Below are positions 44,500 through 56,921 of a stretch of 64,000 bases of DNA, one piece after another. The position numbers and the translations under genes are program-made. How positions within the stretch are numbered: the first letter of the stretch is position 1; every line of letters starts with the position of its first letter. Where the stretch lies: NCBI RefSeq assembly GCF_000428845.1, contig NZ_AUAS01000003.1:124001-188000 (forward strand). Reading direction: 5' to 3'. The DNA comes from Dyadobacter alkalitolerans DSM 23607. GTDB lineage: Bacteria; Bacteroidota; Bacteroidia; Cytophagales; Spirosomataceae. A model generated the notes under the pieces. That model saw only the letters and a list, made by a program, of their open reading frames with translations. It made no database searches and was not told the DNA's origin.

Positions 44500-45843
44500 A
44501 TGTTTAAAAAGATACTCATTGCCAACCGGGGCGAGATCGCCTTGCGTGTTATCAGGACCTGTCGTGAAATGGGCATCAAAACGGTTGCCGTGTATTCCAC
44601 AGCCGACCGCGATAGTCTTCACGTTCGCTTTGCAGATGAAGCCGTTTGTATCGGTCCGCCGCCAAGCCGTCAGTCTTATCTGAGCATTCAAAATATTATT
44701 TCAGCCGCCGAAGTTACGGGCGCAGATGCCATCCATCCTGGTTATGGATTTTTGTCTGAAAATGCTGAATTCTCTCAAATATGTGCCGATTACGGTATTA
44801 AATTCATTGGTGCAACTGCCGCCCAGATTAACGGGATGGGCGATAAAGCCACTGCGAAAGCGACCATGATCGCTGCCGGTGTTCCGGTTGTTCCAGGTTC
44901 GGAAGGACTTTTGGAATCGGTGGAACAAGGTAAAATGCTGGCAGAAGGCATTGGTTATCCGGTAATCGTGAAGGCAACTGCCGGTGGCGGTGGCCGCGGC
45001 ATGCGGATCATTAACAAGCCTGATGAATTCGAAAAAGCATGGAATGATGCGCGTACAGAGTCCGCAGCAGCTTTTGGTAATGACGGACTATATCTAGAAA
45101 AATTCGTAGAAGAGCCGCGCCACATTGAAATCCAGATCATCGGAGATCAGTTTGGTAAAGTGTGCCACTTGTCGGAACGCGATTGCTCTATCCAGCGTCG
45201 TCACCAGAAACTTGTTGAAGAAACGCCGTCTCCGATCATTACGGATGAACTTCGTGAAAGAATGGGCGCAGCCGCTATCAAAGGCGCGCAAGCAATCGGT
45301 TACGAAGGAGCCGGAACGATAGAATTCCTGGTAGACAAGCACGGCGAGTTCTTCTTTATGGAAATGAACACCCGTATCCAGGTTGAGCACCCTATCACTG
45401 AGGAAGTTACTGATTTTGACCTTATTAAGGAGCAAATAAAAGTTGCGGCAGGTGAGCCGATTTCAGGCGTCAACTACACGCCAAAGCTTTTCGCTATGGA
45501 ATGCCGCATTAATGCAGAAGATCCCGCGAACAATTTCCGCCCTGCACCAGGCAAAATCACGAATCTGCATTTCCCGGGCGGTCACGGCGTTCGGATCGAC
45601 AGCCACGTTTACAGCGGCTACACCATTCCCCCAAATTACGATTCCATGATCGCAAAGCTGATCGTCAGCGGCCAGTCACGCGAAGAAGTAATCACCCGTA
45701 TGAAACGCGCATTGCAAGAGTTCGTCATCGAAGGAATCAAAACTACGATCCCCTTCCATATCAAACTCATGGACGATCCAGGCTTCAAATCCGGCAATTT
45801 CACAACGAAATATTTGGAAACGTTTGATTTTTCGACTTTGTAG
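44500..45843 (+). CDS. accC: Biotin carboxylase subunit of acetyl-CoA carboxylase
   Basis: AccC carboxylates the biotin on AccB using ATP and bicarbonate. The ATG at 44500 gives the conserved start [19 protein letters not shown]; a TTG at 44491 is less likely. The 447-residue product has the ATP-grasp core with [12 protein letters not shown] (glycine-rich loop), [24 protein letters not shown] and the active-site [18 protein letters not shown]. It is the last gene of the cluster and is followed by a terminator. Confidence 0.95.
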   Translation: MFKKILIANRGEIALRVIRTCREMGIKTVAVYSTADRDSLHVRFADEAVCIGPPPSRQSYLSIQNIISAAEVTGADAIHPGYGFLSENAEFSQICADYGIKFIGATAAQINGMGDKATAKATMIAAGVPVVPGSEGLLESVEQGKMLAEGIGYPVIVKATAGGGGRGMRIINKPDEFEKAWNDARTESAAAFGNDGLYLEKFVEEPRHIEIQIIGDQFGKVCHLSERDCSIQRRHQKLVEETPSPIITDELRERMGAAAIKGAQAIGYEGAGTIEFLVDKHGEFFFMEMNTRIQVEHPITEEVTDFDLIKEQIKVAAGEPISGVNYTPKLFAMECRINAEDPANNFRPAPGKITNLHFPGGHGVRIDSHVYSGYTIPPNYDSMIAKLIVSGQSREEVITRMKRALQEFVIEGIKTTIPFHIKLMDDPGFKSGNFTTKYLETFDFSTL

Positions 45844-45863
45844 GGAGAACATAAATTCTAGAG

Positions 45864-45896
45864 AAAGGCTGGCAAAGGATTTTGTCAGCCTTTTTT
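45864..45896 (+). terminator. Intrinsic terminator of the accBC operon
   Basis: A stem of 13 pairs (AAAGGCTGGCAAA with TTTTGTCAGCCTTT, one G-T pair) around GGAT is followed by a run of T (to 45896), 20 bases after the accC stop. Confidence 0.85.
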
Positions 45897-45967
45897 ATGC
45901 TTTTACACACACCGTTTTTACGCGCAGTAATGGTGAAAATTTGTAGTTTTACCTAAAACCAGATGCT

Positions 45968-46567
45968 ATGTCAGCTTTAATCACAGACATTAGTCAGCTT
46001 GATCCTAACGGAACGTTCACCTACGCGGATTACATCCGATGGAGGATTGAAGAGCGAATCGAGCTGATTAAGGGCAAGATTTTTAAAATGTCGCCCGCGC
46101 CGAACCTGACACACCAGCGCATATCGACCCAGCTGCAAGGTGCCATTTTTAATTTCCTGGCCGACCAATCCTGTGATCTTTTCAGCGCGCCTTTTGATGT
46201 AAGGTTATATAATTCAAGTAAATCAACGGTTGCGAATAACGACATTTACACCGTCGTCCAACCTGACCTTTGCATTGTCTGCGATAAAAACAAATTGGAT
46301 GAACGTGGCTGCCTGGGCGCTCCCGACCTCGTAATTGAAATTCTGTCACCAGGAAATTCAAGAAGAGAGATGGATGAGAAATTTGAGTTATATCAAGAAT
46401 CCGGCGTCAGAGAATACTGGCTCGTCGAACCCGCAGAATACGCTGTTTTTGTATACGTACGCAACGAAAACAAAGAATTTATCGGCCTAAAACCAGCAAC
46501 AAAATTCCTGCAATCCAGCATCTTCCCGGATCTTGTGATTGATTTGGATAAGGCGTTTGGGAAATAA
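45968..46567 (+). CDS. Uma2-family (DUF820) putative endonuclease
   Basis: A 199-residue protein of the Uma2/DUF820 family, with a PD-(D/E)XK-type fold. The acidic residues appear in VVQPDLCIVCDKNKLD and GAPDLVIEILSPGNSRREMDEK, followed by YQESGVREYWLVEP. The family is very abundant in cyanobacteria and Bacteroidota, and its biological role is not known. It is a single gene between the accC terminator and the convergent HigBA pair. Confidence 0.88.
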   Translation: MSALITDISQLDPNGTFTYADYIRWRIEERIELIKGKIFKMSPAPNLTHQRISTQLQGAIFNFLADQSCDLFSAPFDVRLYNSSKSTVANNDIYTVVQPDLCIVCDKNKLDERGCLGAPDLVIEILSPGNSRREMDEKFELYQESGVREYWLVEPAEYAVFVYVRNENKEFIGLKPATKFLQSSIFPDLVIDLDKAFGK

Positions 46568-46601
46568 TTACTTGATCTCTTTTGCATTGTTTAGATACCT
46601 G

Positions 46602-47063
46602 TCAATTTCTGGATAATCCATGTGCGTGTATTTGATTGCTTAATTGGTTATTGTTTGATTTTGATGTTGGCAAAACCAGATCGTAGGGCCGGTTGAATGC
46701 TTTTTGATTTACTTTAAATCGGTCTGCGAGCTTTCTGATTATTTCCTTTGACATGCCTTTTCTATAATGCAAAATGTCAGAGACATAGCCTTTGCTGACG
46801 TTTAGCAGTACGACCAGATCTTTGGCTTTTACTTGGTGTTCCTGCATTAATGACTGCAAAAGCATAACCGGGTCCGATTCTTCAAAAGTATTTGTTTCCG
46901 AATCGTACTGCTGTATTAAGACAGTCAGCAATTCAATTTCATCCTCATTAATGGCATTTGGATTATTGCTAAGCAGGTTGTCCAGCTCCTGACAATAATC
47001 GTCATACTGCTTTTTGTCTTTGATGACTTTATATTTAAGTGTCTCTATCATCTTAATAGACAT
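46602..47063 (-). CDS. HigA-like antitoxin with helix-turn-helix
   Basis: A 153-residue antitoxin. The N-terminal half (IKDKKQYDDYCQELDNLL) is a helical segment seen in HigA/ImmA-type antitoxins. The HTH is in QVKAKDLVVLLNVSKGYVSDILHYRKGMSKEIIRKLADRFKV, followed by NQKAFNRPYDLV where family members usually end; a short extra tail follows. It overlaps the upstream toxin gene by 11 bases, toxin first, as in HigBA modules. It probably binds the palindrome at the toxin start. Confidence 0.85.
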   Translation of the reverse strand: MSIKMIETLKYKVIKDKKQYDDYCQELDNLLSNNPNAINEDEIELLTVLIQQYDSETNTFEESDPVMLLQSLMQEHQVKAKDLVVLLNVSKGYVSDILHYRKGMSKEIIRKLADRFKVNQKAFNRPYDLVLPTSKSNNNQLSNQIHAHGLSRN

Positions 47064-47385
47064 TTACATGATACTGTTTTTGCGCTTTACACAAAGTCGT
47101 GTAAGCCGCATGCGTTCCAATCCAGCAAACGAACAAATGGATTTGCTTCTCTCCAAAAACATATTTGCAGATCATGCGATAGTTATTTCCGCCGACATTA
47201 AACACGACCCTGTTTGAACCTTTACCAAGCAGATCAACCGAATTGAAAGTAGACTTCATATCTTCCGGCTGCTGCCAATCCGCATACTTAATTTTGTTAA
47301 GCCAATCGCCAAATGACTGCCTGGCAGGCGCATTTATATTCACAAAATCTTCTATACTCCTCCTTTTGATCAAATGTACTTTCAC
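47053..47385 (-). CDS. HigB-like toxin (RelE superfamily mRNA interferase)
   Basis: A 110-residue toxin that would cleave mRNA on the ribosome. The GTG at 47385 gives MKVHLIKRRSIEDFV, the natural HigB start; a TTG at 47421 is possible but would add an unlikely tail. Family stretches are FGDWLNKIKYADWQQPEDMK, GSNRVVFNVGGNNYRMICKY and the C-terminal FVCWIGTHAAYTTL. The start codon lies within the palindrome at 47383-47394. The antitoxin gene follows with an overlap. Confidence 0.85.
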   Translation of the reverse strand: MKVHLIKRRSIEDFVNINAPARQSFGDWLNKIKYADWQQPEDMKSTFNSVDLLGKGSNRVVFNVGGNNYRMICKYVFGEKQIHLFVCWIGTHAAYTTLCKAQKQYHVNVY

Positions 47386-47394
47386 TATATAGTG
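47383..47394 (-). promoter_or_regulatory. Perfect palindrome over the higB start, likely autoregulatory operator
   Basis: CACTATATAGTG is fully self-complementary and overlaps the GTG start codon of the toxin. A near-consensus -7 element (TATCTTTA on the minus strand, 47406-47399) lies just upstream. Binding by HigA here would block both transcription start and translation of the module. Confidence 0.55.
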
Positions 47395-47482
47395 TGTATA
47401 AAGATAAATAAAGTTCTGCAAAAGAGAACTTTTTACGGAATAAAAAACCCAGTTTCCCGGGTCTTCAAATATTTAGACCCCA

Positions 47483-48790
47483 TCAAACCCCCGCAGGCAG
47501 CGAATAAGGCGCCCGATACTTCCTGGTCAAATACTTATTTGCATCGTCGTCATTTACAAACTTTTCCGTCTTAGGATCAAAGGTTAATGCTCTTCCGGTT
47601 CGGTAGGCGATGTTGCCCAGGTGGGCCAGGCCGGAGGAGAGGTGGGCGGTTTCTACGGGGCCGTTCAGGAGTTTTGGGTCTTTGGCTACGACGGCGTCGA
47701 TGAAGTTTTTGTAGTGGTCGCCGCCGGCTTTCCGCGTTGGCCCGGGTTTCTTTTCTTTGCCCAGGAATGTTTCGTAAAAATCGTAACCTTTTACGACCAT
47801 ATAACCTTCGGAACCATAAAAAATGTTGCCAATCCCTGTGCCGCCTTCGTCGTTGGTCATCCAGGGGCGGACTTCGAATTCAATGATCTTTTTCTCTTTG
47901 GGATATACAAATGATGAGGTCAGCACTTCGGGCGTTTCCTTGGCATCGTTCCAAAGAAATTTGCCGCCCGATGACGTGATTTTCTCTGGGAAACTGTCCA
48001 CGCCCAGGCCCCACATACACATGTCCGTTTCGTGAATGCCTTGATTTCCAATGTCCCCGTTGCCATAGTTCCAATGCCAGTGCCAGTCATAATGCACGTA
48101 ATTTTTGGAGAATGGCTTCATTTCCGCTGGCCCGGTCCAGAGGTCGTAATTCAATCCCGCAGGAATAGGTTCGGTGCCTTTGTCACCGATGTCGGGACGC
48201 CATTTGTATACCAAACCTCTTGCCATATAAACGTTACCGATCAGCCCGTCGCGCAAATGTTTCACAGCTTCCTGCAATGCTTCGGAACTGCGTAACTGAA
48301 CGCCGTGCTGCACGACCCTTTTATATTTATGCGCAGCCTCAACCAGCTTCCGCCCTTCGGCAAGGTTGTGAGAACCGGGCTTTTCGACATACACATCCTT
48401 GCCTGCCTGACAAGCCCATATGGCTGCCAGTGCATGCCAATGATTTGGTGTTGCAATGCTGACGGCGTCAATGGTTTTGTCCTCAAAAACCTTCCGGAGA
48501 TCATTTTCCATCTTCACCTTCTTCCCTGTCTTCTCCTCAAATTCCTTTGCCCTTTTCTGAAGAATGTTGTTATCCGGATCGCATAATGTGGCTACTTCTA
48601 CATTGCTGAGGTTATTAAAACCGCTGATATGGCTTTGCCCACGCCCGTTCACACCCAGGACGGCTACCCGCACGCGGTCGTTGGCGCCAAAAGCACTGGC
48701 CGGAATGATGGACGGAATCGAAAGCACAACGGCGGCTCCGGTTGAATTTTTGATAAAATCCCTGCGGGAAACTTCGTTCGGATTTTTCAT
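47483..48790 (-). CDS. Tat-exported Gfo/Idh/MocA-family oxidoreductase
   Basis: A 435-residue NAD(P)-dependent sugar oxidoreductase with a twin-arginine signal (SRRDFIKNSTGAAVVLSIPS), meaning it is folded in the cytosol, probably with bound cofactor, and sent to the periplasm. The Rossmann motif is VAVLGVNGRGQSHISG and the catalytic region has VYVEKPGSHN (the conserved EKP). The C-terminal alpha/beta domain follows. Secreted members of this family are common in Bacteroidota and act on glycosides through a bound NAD. The substrate here is unknown. It stands alone. Confidence 0.9.
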   Translation of the reverse strand: MKNPNEVSRRDFIKNSTGAAVVLSIPSIIPASAFGANDRVRVAVLGVNGRGQSHISGFNNLSNVEVATLCDPDNNILQKRAKEFEEKTGKKVKMENDLRKVFEDKTIDAVSIATPNHWHALAAIWACQAGKDVYVEKPGSHNLAEGRKLVEAAHKYKRVVQHGVQLRSSEALQEAVKHLRDGLIGNVYMARGLVYKWRPDIGDKGTEPIPAGLNYDLWTGPAEMKPFSKNYVHYDWHWHWNYGNGDIGNQGIHETDMCMWGLGVDSFPEKITSSGGKFLWNDAKETPEVLTSSFVYPKEKKIIEFEVRPWMTNDEGGTGIGNIFYGSEGYMVVKGYDFYETFLGKEKKPGPTRKAGGDHYKNFIDAVVAKDPKLLNGPVETAHLSSGLAHLGNIAYRTGRALTFDPKTEKFVNDDDANKYLTRKYRAPYSLPAGV

Positions 48791-48910
48791 AACGGGAAGA
48801 TTAGGATGAAGAATGGTGGCCTAAGCCTTATGAATGAGACGATTATTTCAATTTAATGCCCTTAGTAACCAGTGTTAAATAATACTATTGGATTCACGTT
48901 TAGTACTATT

Positions 48911-50233
48911 TCAAACCAACTTAATTACACCGTAAGCGCTGACCGTCAGAATTGAAGCGATACTGATCCAGAAGAAAATATCATAGGTGCGCGACGGCCT
49001 CAGGGAATCGGGCAGCTCTTTAAAACGAAAAACAAGAGAGACATAAACGATCAGAAGCAGCAGAATGGAAGTGGCAATGCCTCCCAAAATCACCATGGCG
49101 ACCGGCGATTGGAAAAACAAAAAGAGAATGCACCATGCAGCCGGCAAGATCCACGACAGGATACCAATGCTTTTGCGCTGATTCTCCGCCGTATCGAATT
49201 TCATCCAACCTAATTCCCCAAATGCATCGCCCCAAACACGCGCCCAGCTCGCGGTAGCCGTGAAAAGTGTCGAGTATAGCACGAAAAATGCGCCTACCAG
49301 GAATAGATTCTTGGCCCAGGGGCCCAATGTTTCAGTAAAGATGCGCGAAAGAACTTGTATCATTTCATAACCTTCCGGAACGGCGCCGCCATGATGCAAA
49401 ACCGCTGCACCGAGTAAGTAAAATGCTGCTGTTACGACCGTAAAAACAACCATAGACAAAACCGCATCCAGATACATGACATTGAACCAGCCTTTTGCAC
49501 GTTCGGTCCACTCCGGGGTTCCGTCATTGGGGCCGGTGTAAGCTGCGTAACCTTTTTCAATACACCAATAATTGTAATACATGATCTCATCGCCACCTAC
49601 GCCCGTGATGCCGAATGCACCGAATGCGATCGCTACCAAACTGGTTGGTAAGGAAAATTGAAGTCCGGATTTGACCTGCTCCCAGTGAATGGCATACTTA
49701 GTGCCCTGCAACAGGATCAACGACACCAGAATGACGGCCGTAAAAAGAATGATCATCACCAATGAGCCCTTTTCAACAAGTCCGTATTGGCCGCGATAAA
49801 CCAGAAAAGAAGTGATTAATACAGAAACTATTGCCCATACATTGACAGGAATACCCGGCCACGCCATGTTCAAAACAATAGCAACACCGCCGACGATCCC
49901 GCCAACCTGCAACAATTTCAATCCCTGCAAAGAAAGCCATAACCAGATGGTCCAATGTGCTCTCCCCCATTTGCGCCCAGGCAGCTGATTGAAATTATGC
50001 ATCATGAACGTGCCTGTATAAATGGCATTTTTGCCAAATTCCAGCTGCAACGCAACTTTCACCAAACAGCTTACAATAATGACCCAGAAAGTGATAAAAC
50101 CCGCCTTAGCACCTAGCGCAGTGGTGGCAATGAGCTCGCCCGAGCCTACTATCGCAGCGGAAAGGATGAAACCGGGGCCGAGATATTTGAGTCTTCCCGC
50201 AAATGTGGAAGGAGGAGAAAGAATCCTGCTCAT
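48911..50233 (-). CDS. Divergent Nramp-family transporter lacking the DPGN metal motif
   Basis: A 440-residue protein with about 11 hydrophobic helices and the Nramp fold signature GPGFILSAAIVGSGE in helix 1. In classical Nramp metal transporters this position reads DPGN; here it is GSGE (residues 30-33). The helix 6 MPH motif is also missing: the region reads TGVGGDEIMYY. Both motifs bind the metal in the classical group. So this belongs to a Nramp-related branch with a different or altered substrate. No metal-regulator or partner genes are adjacent; the gene after it is an unrelated oxidoreductase. Confidence 0.82.
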   Translation of the reverse strand: MSRILSPPSTFAGRLKYLGPGFILSAAIVGSGELIATTALGAKAGFITFWVIIVSCLVKVALQLEFGKNAIYTGTFMMHNFNQLPGRKWGRAHWTIWLWLSLQGLKLLQVGGIVGGVAIVLNMAWPGIPVNVWAIVSVLITSFLVYRGQYGLVEKGSLVMIILFTAVILVSLILLQGTKYAIHWEQVKSGLQFSLPTSLVAIAFGAFGITGVGGDEIMYYNYWCIEKGYAAYTGPNDGTPEWTERAKGWFNVMYLDAVLSMVVFTVVTAAFYLLGAAVLHHGGAVPEGYEMIQVLSRIFTETLGPWAKNLFLVGAFFVLYSTLFTATASWARVWGDAFGELGWMKFDTAENQRKSIGILSWILPAAWCILFLFFQSPVAMVILGGIATSILLLLIVYVSLVFRFKELPDSLRPSRTYDIFFWISIASILTVSAYGVIKLV

Positions 50234-50308
50234 CTTGAAGCTTTCTTCTGAAAAGCAACGCGATGCGCAGGACTACTTTATTTTGTTTTTAATGAATAAT
50301 ACGACAAA

Positions 50309-51769
50309 TCAAAGATTACCGACGGCCTGGTGGATCTGTTTGACAGTATCCTCATAATTATCTTCATTAGGCAGTCCGAATAAGGATTTCTCTTTAATAA
50401 TCTTGGCAACATTCTCAGGCACAAGCTTTTCCCAGCCTGGCTCGCCTCTTTTGATCTTTTCAAGCACACTATCGGTCGTAATGTGCATATGTTCCTTGTT
50501 GTAGTTCACAATGTCCTCGATCTTGTCATTAATGACCAGATATTGAAATAATGGCCTTAAATGATCCGGAACAACAAAGTTGGCGCAGCTGTAAACCGAG
50601 CCGTCGGGCTGTAATGTGGGGTAAATAAAAAGCTTCACCTTCCTGCTGAACAGCGTCGCGAAGGATTCCAGAATGCCGCCGGGAAGCGATTGATAATGTT
50701 TTTCTTCAAAAATATCCTGCAAGCTCGGGCTTCCCAGCAACAGGCCGGCTTTGAGCTTGGTAAGGCGGGAAAGATAGGCGACCAACCGATAATATTCGTG
50801 GTGATTGGAGATCATTACCATGTGCCCGAGCGAACAAAGAATGTCCACACGGTCCAGAAAATCCTTTTCGTCAATGTCGCGGTCGCCGCTTTTGAGGTTA
50901 TGCAATGTTAGCTCAGAAATGAGGACAACTTTCGATTCATCCACATCCTCCTCATCCAGAAACTGCTTCTGACCATTGCTGATCAGGTCAACGTGCACAT
51001 TGGTAATGGGCCTTAACCGGCCGCGCATCATCAGAATGTGTTTTTTATACAATGCTTCGGAAGGCTGCAAAACACCGCCGTCGCTGCCAAACAATGCTGC
51101 ATCTGTAAAACCGTTTTTAACAAGCCTGAGACTCATTAACCGGTTGTCCACTTTCGAAAAATCCGGCCCGCTGAAACGCACCATATCGATCTCAATGCGA
51201 TCCGTTGTCAGATCGTCCATCAAGGATAACAACAGTGTTTCTGGGGATTTATAATAGAAAAAACAGCCATACATGAGGTTAACGCCGATAATCCCTAATG
51301 CCTGTTGCTGCAAGACATTCTCGTCATCGCGCATCCGCACGTGGATCACGACATAATTTGTCGGGCCCATGGGTGAAAGCTGGAACTGCAACCCGATCCA
51401 GCCGTGTGACTCATTGGTTTTCTGAAAATTAAGGGCAACAACGGTGTTGGCAAATGCAAAAAACTGGCTTTCCTCGCCGCGTTTTTCTGAAAGACGTTTC
51501 TCAACAAGATTGTATTCACGGTTCAGCATCTTCATCAGGCGGGATTCCACCACATACCGGCCGCCTTCCTCTGTTCCATATATTGCATCACTGAAAGTCA
51601 TATCATAAGCAGACATGGTCTTCGCCACTGTTCCCGACGCCCCGCCTGCCTTAAAAAAGTAAGCAGCTGTTTCCTGACCTGCCCCTATTTCTGCAAAAGA
51701 TCCGTAAATCCTGCGATCCAGGTTGATCCTTAACGCTTTTTGTTTTGTACCAAGGTTCTTTTCGTACAT
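50309..51769 (-). CDS. Uncharacterised 486-residue protein
   Basis: I do not recognise a named family. The protein is soluble, with no signal peptide or membrane helix. It has a conserved-looking N-terminal part (NLDRRIYGSFAEIGAGQETAAYFF, then ASGTVAKTMSAYDM) with a glycine-rich stretch, a middle part with VVIHVRMRDDENVLQQQALGI, and a C-terminal part that looks like a Rossmann-type region. Sequences of this kind recur in Bacteroidota and some cyanobacteria under unrelated annotations, as far as I recall. It starts a possible two-gene unit with the Nramp-like gene 75 bases downstream. Confidence 0.75.
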   Translation of the reverse strand: MYEKNLGTKQKALRINLDRRIYGSFAEIGAGQETAAYFFKAGGASGTVAKTMSAYDMTFSDAIYGTEEGGRYVVESRLMKMLNREYNLVEKRLSEKRGEESQFFAFANTVVALNFQKTNESHGWIGLQFQLSPMGPTNYVVIHVRMRDDENVLQQQALGIIGVNLMYGCFFYYKSPETLLLSLMDDLTTDRIEIDMVRFSGPDFSKVDNRLMSLRLVKNGFTDAALFGSDGGVLQPSEALYKKHILMMRGRLRPITNVHVDLISNGQKQFLDEEDVDESKVVLISELTLHNLKSGDRDIDEKDFLDRVDILCSLGHMVMISNHHEYYRLVAYLSRLTKLKAGLLLGSPSLQDIFEEKHYQSLPGGILESFATLFSRKVKLFIYPTLQPDGSVYSCANFVVPDHLRPLFQYLVINDKIEDIVNYNKEHMHITTDSVLEKIKRGEPGWEKLVPENVAKIIKEKSLFGLPNEDNYEDTVKQIHQAVGNL

Positions 51770-51918
51770 AACCGTATATTAGTAAGTTGAAAAGCAATAT
51801 GTGTAAATATAAGAAAAATACAGTTAACAGTCGATTATGGCTAACTGACTTGCCTTACTAAAAAGGAAAAGTTCTATAATTTATTGCACTTGCCGGTGGC
51901 TAATGTTAATGCATCGCT

Positions 51919-52323
51919 ATGGATCCGTACGCTACTTACCTGTTCACATATGGCACCCTGATGCAGGGTTTTGACAATCCGGTTGCCGGTCGGCTTCGTG
52001 AAAATGCGGTGTATGAAGGCAGGGGATATTTTTCAGGATTACTCTATCTCATTTCCTGGTATCCGGGAGCTGTTTTTGATAAAAATGCTTCCTCAAAAGT
52101 GCACGGAGAAATATACAGAGTTACTGAGCCGGAAGCACTGTTTGTAGAACTGGACGATTATGAGGATGTTTTTGAAGACGAAAAAAGCAGCCTGTATCTG
52201 CGAAAAACCATTTCAATCACCACAGAAAACGAAACGAGCGTCGATTGCTGGGTATATCTTTACAACCAGTCTGTAGCCGGATTGCCTTTAATTGAAGACG
52301 GTCGCTTCAAGCATTTGATCTGA
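51919..52323 (+). CDS. Gamma-glutamylcyclotransferase-like (GGCT/AIG2) protein
   Basis: A 134-residue protein with the GGCT fold. The signature YGTLMQGF begins at residue 11 and forms the substrate-binding loop; VELDDYEDVFED in the middle carries acidic residues at the position of the catalytic glutamate. Relatives act on gamma-glutamyl amines or amino acids; this bacterial group is mostly unassigned. It converges on coaX, and the two coding regions overlap by 17 bases at their 3' ends (52307-52323). Confidence 0.85.
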   Translation: MDPYATYLFTYGTLMQGFDNPVAGRLRENAVYEGRGYFSGLLYLISWYPGAVFDKNASSKVHGEIYRVTEPEALFVELDDYEDVFEDEKSSLYLRKTISITTENETSVDCWVYLYNQSVAGLPLIEDGRFKHLI

Positions 52324-53080
52324 GGCGCTCGCCAATGATCCGGAGCCCGTCCAATGTTAAGTTACTGTCAATTTCTACGAACTCCTCTCGCAAAGTCTCG
52401 ATGATGGACGAAAGTCCTCCTGTGGCAACGGCAATGCATTCACCACCCATTTCCTGCCTGATCCTTTGCAGAAGCGATTTTACAAGTCCTTCATAACCCA
52501 ATAATATGCCTGCCTGAATGGCTTCCGTTGTATTTTTTCCAATGGCCGTTTTAGGCAAAACCAGCGGTACTTCCGGTAATTGTGCGGTGTTGGCAAAAAG
52601 CGCTTTCACCGCTGTCATAAGCCCTGGCAGGATCGCCACGCCCAGTATTTTCCGGTCCTTCGAAACCGTGGTGAATGTTAATGCGGTTCCAAAGTCCACA
52701 ACCACGCAATTTTCCTGATAACGCGTCATGACAGCCACTGAATTGGCGATCAGGTCAGCACCAATTTCGTGCGGGTGATTGATGGCAATGGACAGGTCTG
52801 GATAAATGTCCGGGCCGACAACGATGACGTCATCACCAAACATGGAACGCAGCATTTTCTGGATAATGGGCGTCATAGCAGGCACAACGCTGCTGAGCAC
52901 CACCGTGTCCACATCACCAAACCATAGCCCCGCTTCGAGAAAATGCAGCCTTAGCCTGGATTCATAATGGGATTCATTTTCATTCACCAGCGAACGCATT
53001 CGCCAGATATATTCCCAGTCATCCGATTGGTAAAGCCCAAAAACAGTGTCGGTGTTACCAACGTCAACGGCTAGAAGCAT
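52307..53080 (-). CDS. coaX: Type III pantothenate kinase
   Basis: CoaX phosphorylates pantothenate, the first step of coenzyme A synthesis. The 257-residue product has the ASKHA-fold marks: DVGNT at residues 6-10 (phosphate loop), VVSSVVPAMT-like VVLSSVVPA, the substrate loop HEIGADLIANSVA, and VVDFGTALTFTTV. Start and length fit the family. It is followed by the convergent GGCT-like gene with a 17-base overlap. Confidence 0.93.
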   Translation of the reverse strand: MLLAVDVGNTDTVFGLYQSDDWEYIWRMRSLVNENESHYESRLRLHFLEAGLWFGDVDTVVLSSVVPAMTPIIQKMLRSMFGDDVIVVGPDIYPDLSIAINHPHEIGADLIANSVAVMTRYQENCVVVDFGTALTFTTVSKDRKILGVAILPGLMTAVKALFANTAQLPEVPLVLPKTAIGKNTTEAIQAGILLGYEGLVKSLLQRIRQEMGGECIAVATGGLSSIIETLREEFVEIDSNLTLDGLRIIGERLRSNA

Positions 53081-53133
53081 AGCAAAGAATTTACAATTGC
53101 AGACAAATTAAAGGCATTAATCTATAATTTTAG

Positions 53134-56343
<3,210 letters not shown>

Positions 56344-56347
56344 ATCC

Positions 56348-56908
56348 TCATTTCGCAGTCAGCACATATTGCGCTTTCACACTGATTACCTGGGCTATTT
56401 TTACAAAAACGACCTGTGGAACTTCAATTTTGTGATCGGTTAGCGGCACTTCAAAATCAGAATTGATCGTAATCTTGCCGCTTTCGATCTTCATTTTTCC
56501 TTTGATCGTGCGTTCTTTGGTGACGCCATGCACGGTGAATTTGCCTGTCGCTGAAACGTCATATTGGCCATCTTTGGTGTAGTCAGGCGCATTATCCACT
56601 TTTCCGCTGAATGTTGCCGTCGGATATTTTTCCGATTCGATGTAGTTCTCGTTGAAATGCTCCTGCATGAGTTTATTGGGAAAAACAAATTCCCGCATGT
56701 TCATCCGGATTGCAATTTCACTGTTAGCCGTGTTGAGGATAACCTGGCTTTTCTTGTTCTCCGCATTCACATTTTCGAGCGGAGTTACCGAAGAGAATTT
56801 CGTATTTCCGGTCGAGGTTCCAAACTTCCCTTGTGCCAGAAGCGGCCGGGAAGGCAAAGCGGAAGCGAGCATGGTTACGAAAACCATGGCTAATAGATGC
56901 ATTTTCAT
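56348..56908 (-). CDS. YceI-family periplasmic protein
   Basis: A 186-residue secreted protein (signal peptide 1-26) with the YceI lipocalin-like barrel, which in structures binds isoprenoid or other lipids. Family-like stretches are ENVNAENKKSQVILNTANSEIAIRM, YIESEKYPTATFSGKV and GKFTVHGVTKERTIKGKMK. It is the last gene of the five-gene unit headed by the sigma factor gene and starts 13 bases after the DUF5777 gene. YceI proteins often accompany cytochromes or quinone-linked systems. Confidence 0.9.
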   Translation of the reverse strand: MKMHLLAMVFVTMLASALPSRPLLAQGKFGTSTGNTKFSSVTPLENVNAENKKSQVILNTANSEIAIRMNMREFVFPNKLMQEHFNENYIESEKYPTATFSGKVDNAPDYTKDGQYDVSATGKFTVHGVTKERTIKGKMKIESGKITINSDFEVPLTDHKIEVPQVVFVKIAQVISVKAQYVLTAK

Positions 56909-56921
56909 AAGTTGTTTCCGG

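Noticed and set aside
47385-47421. Longer TTG start for the HigB-like toxin
   Set aside because: The added residues have no family likeness and the GTG at 47385 gives the natural N-terminus.
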